DNA of 64,000 nt from Chitinophaga varians (GTDB lineage Bacteria > Bacteroidota > Bacteroidia > Chitinophagales > Chitinophagaceae). The position numbers and the translations under genes were made by a program. Where the stretch lies: positions 62,001 to 126,000 of the forward strand of contig NZ_JABAIA010000004.1 of NCBI RefSeq assembly GCF_012641275.1. Reading direction: 5' to 3'. Below the pieces are notes generated by a model. The model made no database searches and was not told the DNA's origin. It saw only the letters and a list, made by a program, of their open reading frames with translations. This document shows positions 24,115 through 31,789 of the stretch, piece after piece; position 1 is the first letter of the stretch, and each line of letters begins with the position of its first letter.

Positions 24115-27015
24115 TTAATCGTATTGCTTTGGATTGCAATGATATCTCATATCGCAGTTTCCGCACTGCTTTTCTGACTTTACCACCGTATCCATATCAA
24201 AGTTCTTATTTTCAATTTTGTTTACCACCTCATCAAATGCCCTTATAGTATTAGTAATCCGCTCAGGGTTATATAAAAAAGAAATGTAAGGACTTCCTTC
24301 GTCTTCTTTCGGAAAATAAAGATGCATTTTTGACACTTTTTGTCCAGTACGTTCTTCTACTAGGTGAGCATATACCTCCAACTGCCGTTGGTAACGGGCC
24401 ATGAGTTGCCTGTCCTTGGTGTCACTTGAGTTAACATCCGGCTTATCTCCCGATTTAAAATCAATTAGCTCTACAGTGTCATCTTCACCTCGAATGAGGT
24501 CTATTGTACCCCTGAGTATATAATTGTCTTTGACCAGTGACACATCAACTTCTGCTTCTTTGATGCGGTCCCAAAGTCCGGTGTTTCTGTCTCGGTAACG
24601 GATTATCTGCCTAAGTAGTGCATCCAACTGCCCCTGGTGCATATATGATCTTTGCTGTCTAGATAGAAGAAAATAATTACTGTTAAACCAATCGGATATT
24701 CGATCATCAGTTAACTGGTTTTCTTCGCCTCGAAGAACAGCTTTGTGTATGTCTTCGATGGTCTGGTGCAGAAGACTACCGCCGAGCACACCTCCCGTTC
24801 GTACTTCCACAAACTCCAACTCTTTATAAAATCTGTACTGCAATGGGCAGTTTTCATATAATAGGATATGAGAAGTAAACGAGTATTCGTGTTTAACGTT
24901 GGTAGCTGTTACCTGATTTAAATGTAACTGATTTATATTGAAGTCAGCGGGAGTTGACCGATAAAGGGTTTCAAAGTATTTGGATGGGTTCCTACCTTGA
25001 CCCCCTTGTTCTCTGGCGGTCAATATTAGGAGATTTTGCGCTCTTGAAAAGGCGGTGTAGAACAGTCGGTAAAAGTCAAAATTTTTAACCTTTTCCATAG
25101 GTTCAAAGGGTGGTTTGTCATAATATTCATTTTGGAGGATAATATCGATCTGATCAAACTGTTTTCGAGGGACCAAATTTAGTGATCCGACAACAGTGAT
25201 CGGGAATTCCAGACCCTTTGACTGATGGATCGTCATAAAGGAAATACATCCCGAAGGCGTGGCTTCATCAAAATCTTCGTACTCCTCAATCCCACCTTCA
25301 ATAACAAACCGTAAAAATTGATTAAAAAGCTGCTGGAGTACCTTTGGGAGATTCTTAGGACCTAGGACGTTTATATTATATAAATATTCAAACTTATAAA
25401 ATAGTTTAGACAGCATCGCAATGTTGTATGCAGCCCTCGTATTATTTTTTTTAGTAATTGACGTATTTAAATAATCGCCAAACATGGGAAATTCTAATAA
25501 TTGATAGAGTAGGCTCGAGAAGCTATAGTTGGTGTTAGAAGAAAGTGTTAGGTGTTCTTTTGCTCTCTTTCTACAATATTGAAGCAGCGCATTATGACGA
25601 TCGGGATCGCTGCGAAGCTTGGCAGCAAACCGAACTTTGTATGCTAAATAGGTATCCCATATAGAAAGACGCGCCTCCTCTTTCCATTTAAGATCATCAA
25701 ATAGGTTAGGAAAGAGAAAGATAATTGCCCCTAAAAGCAACTGTGTTTCCTCGCGTTCAAAGAAGAGCGAGGAACGCGGGGAAAATACTGGTATATCTTT
25801 CGACTCTAGGAAATTAGCAAGTTCGACAACGTTTTCATTCTTTACGGACTTGAAAAGAAAGGCAATCTGATTCAGATCTGTCAATTTACCGGACTGCCTC
25901 AAAGCATCGATAAACTGGTAAATTGTAGTAAAATATTCTTCCTGTGTTCCGGAGTCGCTTACTTTGATTACAGATGGTTGGTCAGAACTATCCTGCCTGT
26001 ATGCTTTTATAGACTTCTCAAAACGAAAAGTCCTTATTCCATCTGTCCAATCACATTCCATCATCCAATTGTTGCAGAAACGTACAATATCAGGCGTAGA
26101 TCGATAATTGATATTGAGTGTAACCCGCTGGCAATTGCCCTCAGGAAAGTGGTTCGAAAATTCTAAAATATTCCGCACAGAAGCTCCACGAAAACGATAA
26201 AGACTTTGATCATCATCGCCAACCACACAGATATTTTTACTTCGGTTGGCCAAAAGTAATAGAATCTTTTCCTGGATAGTGTTAGTATCTTGGTATTCAT
26301 CAATCATGAAATAATCAAACGCACCCTGTAATTTTTCCAGTACCTTAGGCCGGGTCTGCAACAAATCCAGTATTTCCGTTTGAATCGTACTGAAGTCAAG
26401 GGCATTTTCCTCAATTAGTTGTTTTTTATAAATATCATAGAAGTCACCTATTAAACGTATTTCAGTTTCTGTTGCAGCCTTTAGATTACTGGGTTGAAGA
26501 CACTCTTCACTGACCTTGCTTAAATAACTGATCAGTTTTTGTGCCTTATCCCAGTTACTTGCAGCAGGAGAACCTAGAAGTCGATCTGCGTCCTGAACCT
26601 GAAGATATGATTTGATATTACGAAAAATAAAATATTGTTGATCGAAGGTGTCTAATAAACGATAATTGCGCTTCAGCCTGGTTTCAAGTCTGTTTTCCTC
26701 CAATATTCGCAAAAATAGGGAATGCAGTGTGCCAATATACATCGCATTAAGGTTGACTTTCATGTCAATCTCCCGTAATCTATTTGACACACGACTAACA
26801 AGCTCTCTTGCGGCCTTTTCCGTAAATGTGGCTACAAAAATACGCTCTGCGGCAACCCCTTGAAGTACGAGATAAACAATTCGTTCCACCAAAGTGAACG
26901 TCTTGCCAGAACCTGGCCCTGCAATAATAAGCAAAGGTCCCTCTGTGCAGGTGATTGCTTTCTTTTGCTGCTCGTTGGCCTTGGTTTGACCAATAAATTC
27001 AGCTAGTCTACTCAT
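24115..27015 (-). CDS. UvrD/PcrA-family helicase fused to an Fe-S PD-(D/E)XK nuclease
   Basis: This 966-residue protein has two parts. The N-terminal SF1A helicase has Walker A AGPGSGKT (32-39), FTEKAARELVSR (64-75), DEYQDT (239-244), a QSLYRFRGA block and MTIHQSKGLEF. The C-terminal RecB/AddB/Cas4-type nuclease has C723, H750, D839, D852-x-K854, QLEVYA and a terminal cysteine cluster C951, C954, C960, the arrangement that holds a 4Fe-4S cluster. It should unwind and degrade DNA. It is coupled to mod (3-base gap), which suggests that it acts with the type III enzyme, for instance on ends made by Res. A recombination-repair gene is the alternative. Confidence 0.9.
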   Translation of the reverse strand: MSRLAEFIGQTKANEQQKKAITCTEGPLLIIAGPGSGKTFTLVERIVYLVLQGVAAERIFVATFTEKAARELVSRVSNRLREIDMKVNLNAMYIGTLHSLFLRILEENRLETRLKRNYRLLDTFDQQYFIFRNIKSYLQVQDADRLLGSPAASNWDKAQKLISYLSKVSEECLQPSNLKAATETEIRLIGDFYDIYKKQLIEENALDFSTIQTEILDLLQTRPKVLEKLQGAFDYFMIDEYQDTNTIQEKILLLLANRSKNICVVGDDDQSLYRFRGASVRNILEFSNHFPEGNCQRVTLNINYRSTPDIVRFCNNWMMECDWTDGIRTFRFEKSIKAYRQDSSDQPSVIKVSDSGTQEEYFTTIYQFIDALRQSGKLTDLNQIAFLFKSVKNENVVELANFLESKDIPVFSPRSSLFFEREETQLLLGAIIFLFPNLFDDLKWKEEARLSIWDTYLAYKVRFAAKLRSDPDRHNALLQYCRKRAKEHLTLSSNTNYSFSSLLYQLLEFPMFGDYLNTSITKKNNTRAAYNIAMLSKLFYKFEYLYNINVLGPKNLPKVLQQLFNQFLRFVIEGGIEEYEDFDEATPSGCISFMTIHQSKGLEFPITVVGSLNLVPRKQFDQIDIILQNEYYDKPPFEPMEKVKNFDFYRLFYTAFSRAQNLLILTAREQGGQGRNPSKYFETLYRSTPADFNINQLHLNQVTATNVKHEYSFTSHILLYENCPLQYRFYKELEFVEVRTGGVLGGSLLHQTIEDIHKAVLRGEENQLTDDRISDWFNSNYFLLSRQQRSYMHQGQLDALLRQIIRYRDRNTGLWDRIKEAEVDVSLVKDNYILRGTIDLIRGEDDTVELIDFKSGDKPDVNSSDTKDRQLMARYQRQLEVYAHLVEERTGQKVSKMHLYFPKEDEGSPYISFLYNPERITNTIRAFDEVVNKIENKNFDMDTVVKSEKQCGNCDMRYHCNPKQYD

Positions 27016-27253
27016 TGCTTTCTAGTAGTATTGGTTTTTTCACAGCGAATACACTTTTTCATTCGGTTTCATATGGCAAAAACTTTAGCGTCTTGAATTG
27101 ACTCCTTATACGCCTAAAGTTACCGTTTGTTCTTGCAGACGGAGGGAATGTGGCTGTTGTTTACTGCATCATTCTTTACTAAAATGCTCAAGAGTTAAAA
27201 CACAAAGCCTTTAGAACAAATCAAGTAATTGTCCGTTTGCTACAATACAATTA

Positions 27254-28999
27254 TCAACCGGCTATCTCTAGGTTGCCTACTTTATGTCCTATGGTAATTT
27301 GCTGCAATTTACTCTTTATTTGTTCCATTCTTCCCTGTATAAACGAAGTAAAATGATCAAAATCATAACTCTCTAAGTCAGGAATACTGTGTCTGCTTCT
27401 GTAGTTCGAGTCGCGGCTCACCAGCCATTCATCAAATTCACAAGCATTCTTTTGCAGATTTTCGCTATCTGTAAGAAGTTGAAGATTGGGTAATGCATTG
27501 TAGCATTTTTTATATTCCTCGATTCTTTTTTCATCATACCCACGTTGTTTTAACTTTGATGTAGTAAATTCAGACTTCGGAAATATATGATCCTCGTGGT
27601 ATTTATTGTCTTTCCAGTCACGATCAGGGTATAGCAACGATAGCAATAGGAAGCTATACTTTGTTCCATAGTTCACAGATAATAATTGCTCTATTTCAGT
27701 ATCATTAAAAAAAGATTCAATATTTAATTTCTTGTTGATTTCTTCAAAAGGGAACACAGAATAGTCTGTTTGATCCTTGATCACATCCTGGACGACCTTT
27801 AAAGTACTATCAGAAGAACTTCCAAAAGCATTTTTTAATAGAGAAATGGTCAACCAACGTTGAATAGATAACTGATTTAGCACATCCGTGCTAGCTGTAG
27901 ATTCTATGAAATTTTTCTTGTTTAAGAGCTTTATGTAAAGTGCAATAGGGAGTAAGGCCCCTTTGGATACTAGGTTTTTGTCATTGAAACCAAATTTTGA
28001 CACCAGTTTTACTGCTTTCTCAATACAGCTCTTAGTTATCTCCCAATTATCTTCAATTTTCGCCAAGTTATCACGAGTGAAGTTTTGGACTTTATATTGA
28101 ATAGGCAGATTCTCTGTTAAGTATAGACAGCCTTTTAAAACGAAATCCTTTTCAAAAGAATAGCCACTACCAATAGAATTAATTTCGTCTGTAAATGCGT
28201 GTATTTCTTCCCGGGCATTCAACTTGTTCCACTTCGCCGTAGCAGTGGAAAGCAAAATGTCGCTATACCCAAGTTTTATGCCACCTGTGTTGGCGCGAAT
28301 AAATGCTTCTACAACTTTATCATAGTTTTGAGACTTTTCTTCATAATAGTTCAGCGTCCTGGCAATATGAATACGAGAGAAGAGCTTCCCGATATTAGAG
28401 TTGGCAATATCTCTCTGATCTTCTGTAAAGTTGGCCAAATCAGTTTTGATACTCTTCTTTGCATCTTCAGCTTCTTCAAAATTGAGGATGTCTCCCACTA
28501 GATACCAATACTGAGGATTAGAATTTTTTTGATCAGCTTTGTTGTCTGGCTTGAATTTAAACTCATAGGTAAGATCCTGTGCATTTTCAGGAGGTATAGG
28601 GGAGGTAAGTAAGTTAATGTATAATTTGGTTTTATGCCACCTGTAGTAGAAGTATTTATAGGAGCCTTTGAGTCCAATAAGCAGAGAGGTTAGACGTTGT
28701 TGCCCATCCAAAACCAAATAAATATCATGACTGACACCAGCTAAGTTCGCTTCCTTGTTATGAGGATTGTCTGTATTAAAATCTCGAATAAACTCATATG
28801 CAGTCCATTGATTTCTATTTTCCTCCCGGATCTTCCAAAAAAGAAATGTGCTAATTGGATATTCACACATTATCGAATCAAATAATTTTTCAATTGCATC
28901 TGTATTCCAAACGTACTCCCTTTGTATGGCGGGTAGAAAAGTTGTTTTATTGAGGTATTCTGTCACGACCTCACTGATGGTTTTGGGAATGTAACTCAT
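27254..28999 (-). CDS. fused GmrSD-type (DUF262-DUF1524) restriction protein
   Basis: This 581-residue protein has an N-terminal DUF262 ParB-like NTPase part with QREYVWN (26-32), DGQQR (98-102) and FIRANTGGIKLGYSDIL (233-249). The C-terminal DUF1524 HNH-type nuclease has EDHIFPK (469-475) and a following NLQLLTDSENLQKN segment. GmrSD enzymes are type IV restriction systems that use NTP and cleave DNA with modified (often glucosylated) cytosine; similar fusions occur in many defence islands. It is complete. It stands 238 bases upstream of the helicase gene on the same strand and could be the first gene of the operon or have its own transcript. Confidence 0.9.
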   Translation of the reverse strand: MSYIPKTISEVVTEYLNKTTFLPAIQREYVWNTDAIEKLFDSIMCEYPISTFLFWKIREENRNQWTAYEFIRDFNTDNPHNKEANLAGVSHDIYLVLDGQQRLTSLLIGLKGSYKYFYYRWHKTKLYINLLTSPIPPENAQDLTYEFKFKPDNKADQKNSNPQYWYLVGDILNFEEAEDAKKSIKTDLANFTEDQRDIANSNIGKLFSRIHIARTLNYYEEKSQNYDKVVEAFIRANTGGIKLGYSDILLSTATAKWNKLNAREEIHAFTDEINSIGSGYSFEKDFVLKGCLYLTENLPIQYKVQNFTRDNLAKIEDNWEITKSCIEKAVKLVSKFGFNDKNLVSKGALLPIALYIKLLNKKNFIESTASTDVLNQLSIQRWLTISLLKNAFGSSSDSTLKVVQDVIKDQTDYSVFPFEEINKKLNIESFFNDTEIEQLLSVNYGTKYSFLLLSLLYPDRDWKDNKYHEDHIFPKSEFTTSKLKQRGYDEKRIEEYKKCYNALPNLQLLTDSENLQKNACEFDEWLVSRDSNYRSRHSIPDLESYDFDHFTSFIQGRMEQIKSKLQQITIGHKVGNLEIAG

Positions 29000-29425
29000 A
29001 AATATTAGGAAATAATAGATTTAACATAGAATGTAATATAAATAAATCTTTTGATTTCCATTAATTTGCATATAAGGCTCCGTGCATCAACGCGCTCGAA
29101 TCAAAGATATTTATCATGCTTGACGTAACAGATAGTGTTGGCCTTGAATATTCTTAAGAGGTCGTATCCTCTAATAGAATGATTGAATATTGAACACCAC
29201 AACCACAAATAAAATTTTAACTATCCATTAATGGCTTAAGCCTTTGTTTAGCATTTGCCGTAATCTCTCGTCTGGTGCCATTCCTTATGTCTTTGAATAT
29301 AAATTTCATACGTGTATGATGTCCCGTTTGAGCGTTGGGATGACCTTCATGTCACAATAAAAATTAACCATATGAAATAGATTTGAATAGTGTTACCGGA
29401 ACCTTGTGTTGAATCAATTTTATTT
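29000..29425. other. intergenic region between the defence island and the tRNA
   Basis: There is no convincing gene. The stretch is AT-rich and should contain the promoter of the GmrSD gene (leftward). Towards its right edge is sequence expected of an element end. The longest sensible small frame (30 codons, minus strand near 29220-29310) has no recognisable product and was not called. Confidence 0.5.
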
Positions 29426-29447
29426 GGAGGTTACTGGGAGGTTACTG
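29426..29447. repeat. tandem 11-base repeat near the tRNA
   Basis: Two perfect head-to-tail copies of GGAGGTTACTG occupy 29426-29436 and 29437-29447, about 50 bases from the tRNA 3' end. Short direct repeats just inside the end of an integrated element are typical of integrase arm-type sites. That role is inferred from position alone. Confidence 0.55.
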
Positions 29448-29450
29448 GAA

Positions 29451-29484
29451 ACAAAAAAGCACTTACAGTAATATGTAAGTGCTT
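29451..29484 (-). terminator. intrinsic terminator of tRNA-Pro
   Basis: A perfect 10-bp stem (29457-29466 with 29475-29484, arm AAGCACTTAC) and an 8-base loop are followed on the minus strand by TTTTTTGT. It lies 12 bases beyond the tRNA 3' end. Confidence 0.9.
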
Positions 29485-29495
29485 GATTTTGTTCG

Positions 29496-29569
29496 TCGGG
29501 ACGACTAGATTCGAACTAGCGACCCCTTGCACCCCATGCAAGTGCGCTACCGGGCTGCGCTACGTCCCG
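29496..29569 (-). tRNA. tRNA-Pro (anticodon GGG)
   Basis: Read on the minus strand, a full cloverleaf forms. The acceptor stem is CGGGACG/CGTCCCG with discriminator A at 29496. The D stem is GCGC/GCGC, the anticodon stem CTTGC/GCAAG around loop ATGGGGT (anticodon GGG), and the T stem GCTAG/CTAGT around TTCGAAT. No CCA is encoded. The 3' end points towards the mobile region, the usual orientation for an integrase target at a tRNA 3' end. The DNA composition changes from AT-rich to GC-richer across this gene. Confidence 0.95.
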
Positions 29570-29749
29570 AAACTTTTTTCCGGTGTGTTTCCCGTTTGAC
29601 GGGGATGCAAAAGTAGGTAATTATTTGAATTAAAAAAATATTGCGTTACTTTTTTTCAAAAATAGTTGGTTTAACTACTTGGTTGTCTTTACAAAACAAT
29701 GTAGGAATAACGAATATTAAACTGAATTTTATTTATTCCCGAATGATAA

Positions 29750-29917
29750 TCAATTCTTCCGGGTGCCGCGGGAAATCAGCCAGATGATCAATGCAATCAC
29801 CACCGCCACGATAATTATACCGGTCCATACACCGGCCTTAAAAATACCGCCAACAACTTCGCAGCTGGTCATCATTACGATCATCATTACTAACAGGAGA
29901 GAGGTAAGCTTTTTCAT
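29750..29917 (-). CDS. small lipoprotein-like membrane peptide
   Basis: This 55-residue protein begins MKKLTSLLLVMMIVMMTSC, giving a signal peptide with a lipobox-like MTSC at residues 16-19. A second hydrophobic helix follows at about 32-48, with the basic end SRGTRKN. Such tiny lipoproteins with one membrane helix are common in Chitinophagaceae genomes; they are sometimes labelled phosphatidate cytidylyltransferase, which nothing here supports. It is oriented away from the sigma factor gene, with about 100 bases between the two starts that must hold both promoters. Confidence 0.7.
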   Translation of the reverse strand: MKKLTSLLLVMMIVMMTSCEVVGGIFKAGVWTGIIIVAVVIALIIWLISRGTRKN

Positions 29918-30017
29918 GGATATGTTTTTAAATGAACGCGATACATATCCCGTACCAAAAAAGATTTGTATTTGTCAGAATAATTGCACAGCTTTATCTA
30001 ACTCAACCAAAATAGTT

Positions 30018-30629
30018 ATGAACACAGGGAAAGCAGTACGCGCAGACCTGAAAGTGGTGCCTTCCCATTCCTCACTTTGGGGACGCCTGCTGGAGGGAGA
30101 TCGCCACGCCTTCGCTGAAATATATAAAACCCATGTTGATCACCTCTATCATTATGGCATGCATTTCTGCCGCGACCATGAAAGAGTGAATGACAACATC
30201 CAGGACCTGTTCCAGGACCTCTGGCTTACCAGAGAACACCTGAGCCCGCAGGTACAACATATCCGCTATTACCTGATCAGCAGCCTGCGCCGTCGCCTGC
30301 TACGCTCCCTGCAAAAAGACCGCCGTTGGCAATACCGCGACTCCTGGGAGGGGTTTGAATTTGAGTTCACCACCCCACAGGAGAATAAACTGATACAGGA
30401 AGAGACCGCAGCAGAACAAAAGAAGCTGTTACAGGCTGCACTCGGTAACCTGACCCGCCGCCAGCGGGAAGCCATCTACCTTCGTTTTTATCAGAACCTC
30501 AGTTACAATGAAGTGGCCGGTATCATGTCCATGCAGGTGGATTCCGTATATAACACCATCTCCAAAGCTATCGCCATCCTCAAAAAGAACCTGCCTTTCC
30601 CGCTGCTGTTGCTGTTTTTGGGAAGATGA
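30018..30629 (+). CDS. ECF RNA polymerase sigma factor
   Basis: This 203-residue protein contains sigma-70 region 2 (AFAEIYKTHVDHLYHYG ... DNIQDLFQDLW, about residues 34-74). It also has region 4 (LTRRQREAIYLRFYQNLSYNEVAGIM ... VYNTISKAIAIL, about 145-195), with no region 3. It directs RNA polymerase to a small regulon, normally including the adjacent susC/susD operon. It is held inactive by the FecR-type anti-sigma factor encoded 66 bases downstream. ATG 30018 is chosen because the frame upstream of it overlaps the divergent lipoprotein gene and is not sigma-like. Confidence 0.9.
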   Translation: MNTGKAVRADLKVVPSHSSLWGRLLEGDRHAFAEIYKTHVDHLYHYGMHFCRDHERVNDNIQDLFQDLWLTREHLSPQVQHIRYYLISSLRRRLLRSLQKDRRWQYRDSWEGFEFEFTTPQENKLIQEETAAEQKKLLQAALGNLTRRQREAIYLRFYQNLSYNEVAGIMSMQVDSVYNTISKAIAILKKNLPFPLLLLFLGR

Positions 30630-30695
30630 AAAAAAATCTCCAAAAAAGTGATGAGAAAAAACCCGTTACCTGCTCTTTAGTAAAAAGACCGCCAC

Positions 30696-31712
30696 TTGGC
30701 CCGTAAAGATTATCTGTCATATAGCGCCCGTGACTTTGCCCTGGACGAGGATTTCCAGCAATGGGTGCTGCAACCGTCCACCAGGAATGTTTTCTGGGAA
30801 CACTGGCTGCAGCAACACCCGGAGAAGGAAAATGACATCCGGGAAGCAAAACAACTGCTACAAGGCATCAGCTTCACATCGTATCAGCTCTCTGAAGGGC
30901 AGAAAGAGGAGCTGTGGGCAGCTATCAGCGGGGGACTGGAAGACGAGGCGCCCATCACGGCAACGGCTACACGGTCGCACTGGCGTCAGCTGTGGAAGTA
31001 TGCGGCAGTCCTGCTGTCAGGCATGCTCCTGGCCGGCGGATGGTCCTGGTGGCGCGAAGACCATACACCCGCCATCGTGAGCGCGCATACCCGCCTGGGG
31101 GAAACGAAGACACTCCTGCTGCCCGACAGCTCGGAAGTAACGCTCAACGCCGATTCCCGCCTGTTGTACGCCACCTCCGGCAAACAAAGGGAAGTATGGC
31201 TCGACGGCGAAGCTTTCTTTCATGTAAAACATACGGTCTCACACCAGCGGTTTGTGGTGCATACCTATGACAATATCAATGTAGAAGTACTGGGCACACA
31301 GTTTAATGTCAACAGCGCAGGTAAAGAAGTGGTAGTGGTACTGCAACAGGGAAAGATACAGCTCAATATCGAAGGCCGGAATACCTCCATGGCCCTGCAA
31401 CCGGGAGAAATGGTACGGTACAACAAACAGGACGGCGACTTTACCAAAAGCAGCGTCAATGCCAGCCAGTACGTTTCCTGGCATACCGGCCGTCTCGTGA
31501 TGGACGATTATTCCCTCGCCGATGCTGCGGCATTCATGCAGCAGGTCTTCGGCAAAACCATTATCGTTCCGGATACCCAGCTGCTGAAATACAAAGTGTC
31601 GGGCTCCATGCCCATCATCTATAATGCTGATACCATGCTGGTACAGCTGGAAAAGGTTTTCCGAATGAAATTCAACCAAAAAGGCGACGAAGTCTGGATA
31701 CAAAAGAAGTAA
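30696..31712 (+). CDS. FecR-family anti-sigma factor
   Basis: This 338-residue single-pass inner-membrane protein has an N-terminal cytoplasmic sigma-binding part (residues 1-90) and a membrane helix at about 97-115. The periplasmic FecR domain (TRLGETKTLLLPDSSEVTLNADSRL ... VWLDGEAFFHV) is followed by a C-terminal DUF4974 domain (about 265-335). It passes a signal from the plug/STN part of the SusC protein at 31790 to the sigma factor upstream. The best start is TTG at 30696; the nearest upstream in-frame ATG (30651) runs into a stop. Confidence 0.88.
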   Translation: MARKDYLSYSARDFALDEDFQQWVLQPSTRNVFWEHWLQQHPEKENDIREAKQLLQGISFTSYQLSEGQKEELWAAISGGLEDEAPITATATRSHWRQLWKYAAVLLSGMLLAGGWSWWREDHTPAIVSAHTRLGETKTLLLPDSSEVTLNADSRLLYATSGKQREVWLDGEAFFHVKHTVSHQRFVVHTYDNINVEVLGTQFNVNSAGKEVVVVLQQGKIQLNIEGRNTSMALQPGEMVRYNKQDGDFTKSSVNASQYVSWHTGRLVMDDYSLADAAAFMQQVFGKTIIVPDTQLLKYKVSGSMPIIYNADTMLVQLEKVFRMKFNQKGDEVWIQKK

Positions 31713-31789
31713 TACCCGCGTAAAAGGCAGGCCACCTTTTGCTGCAACCAAAATCTCATTATTAATATTAATCGTCAAAACCCGTTCAC

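Noticed and set aside
29220..29310. A 30-codon minus-strand frame (MKFIFKDIRNGTRREI...)
   Set aside because: Too short and without recognisable similarity; could be a degraded element end, but nothing supports calling it a gene.
29390..29599. A 69-codon plus-strand frame across the tRNA region
   Set aside because: It overlaps the tRNA-Pro gene and its terminator on the other strand; the FELATPCTPCK part is the tRNA read as protein.
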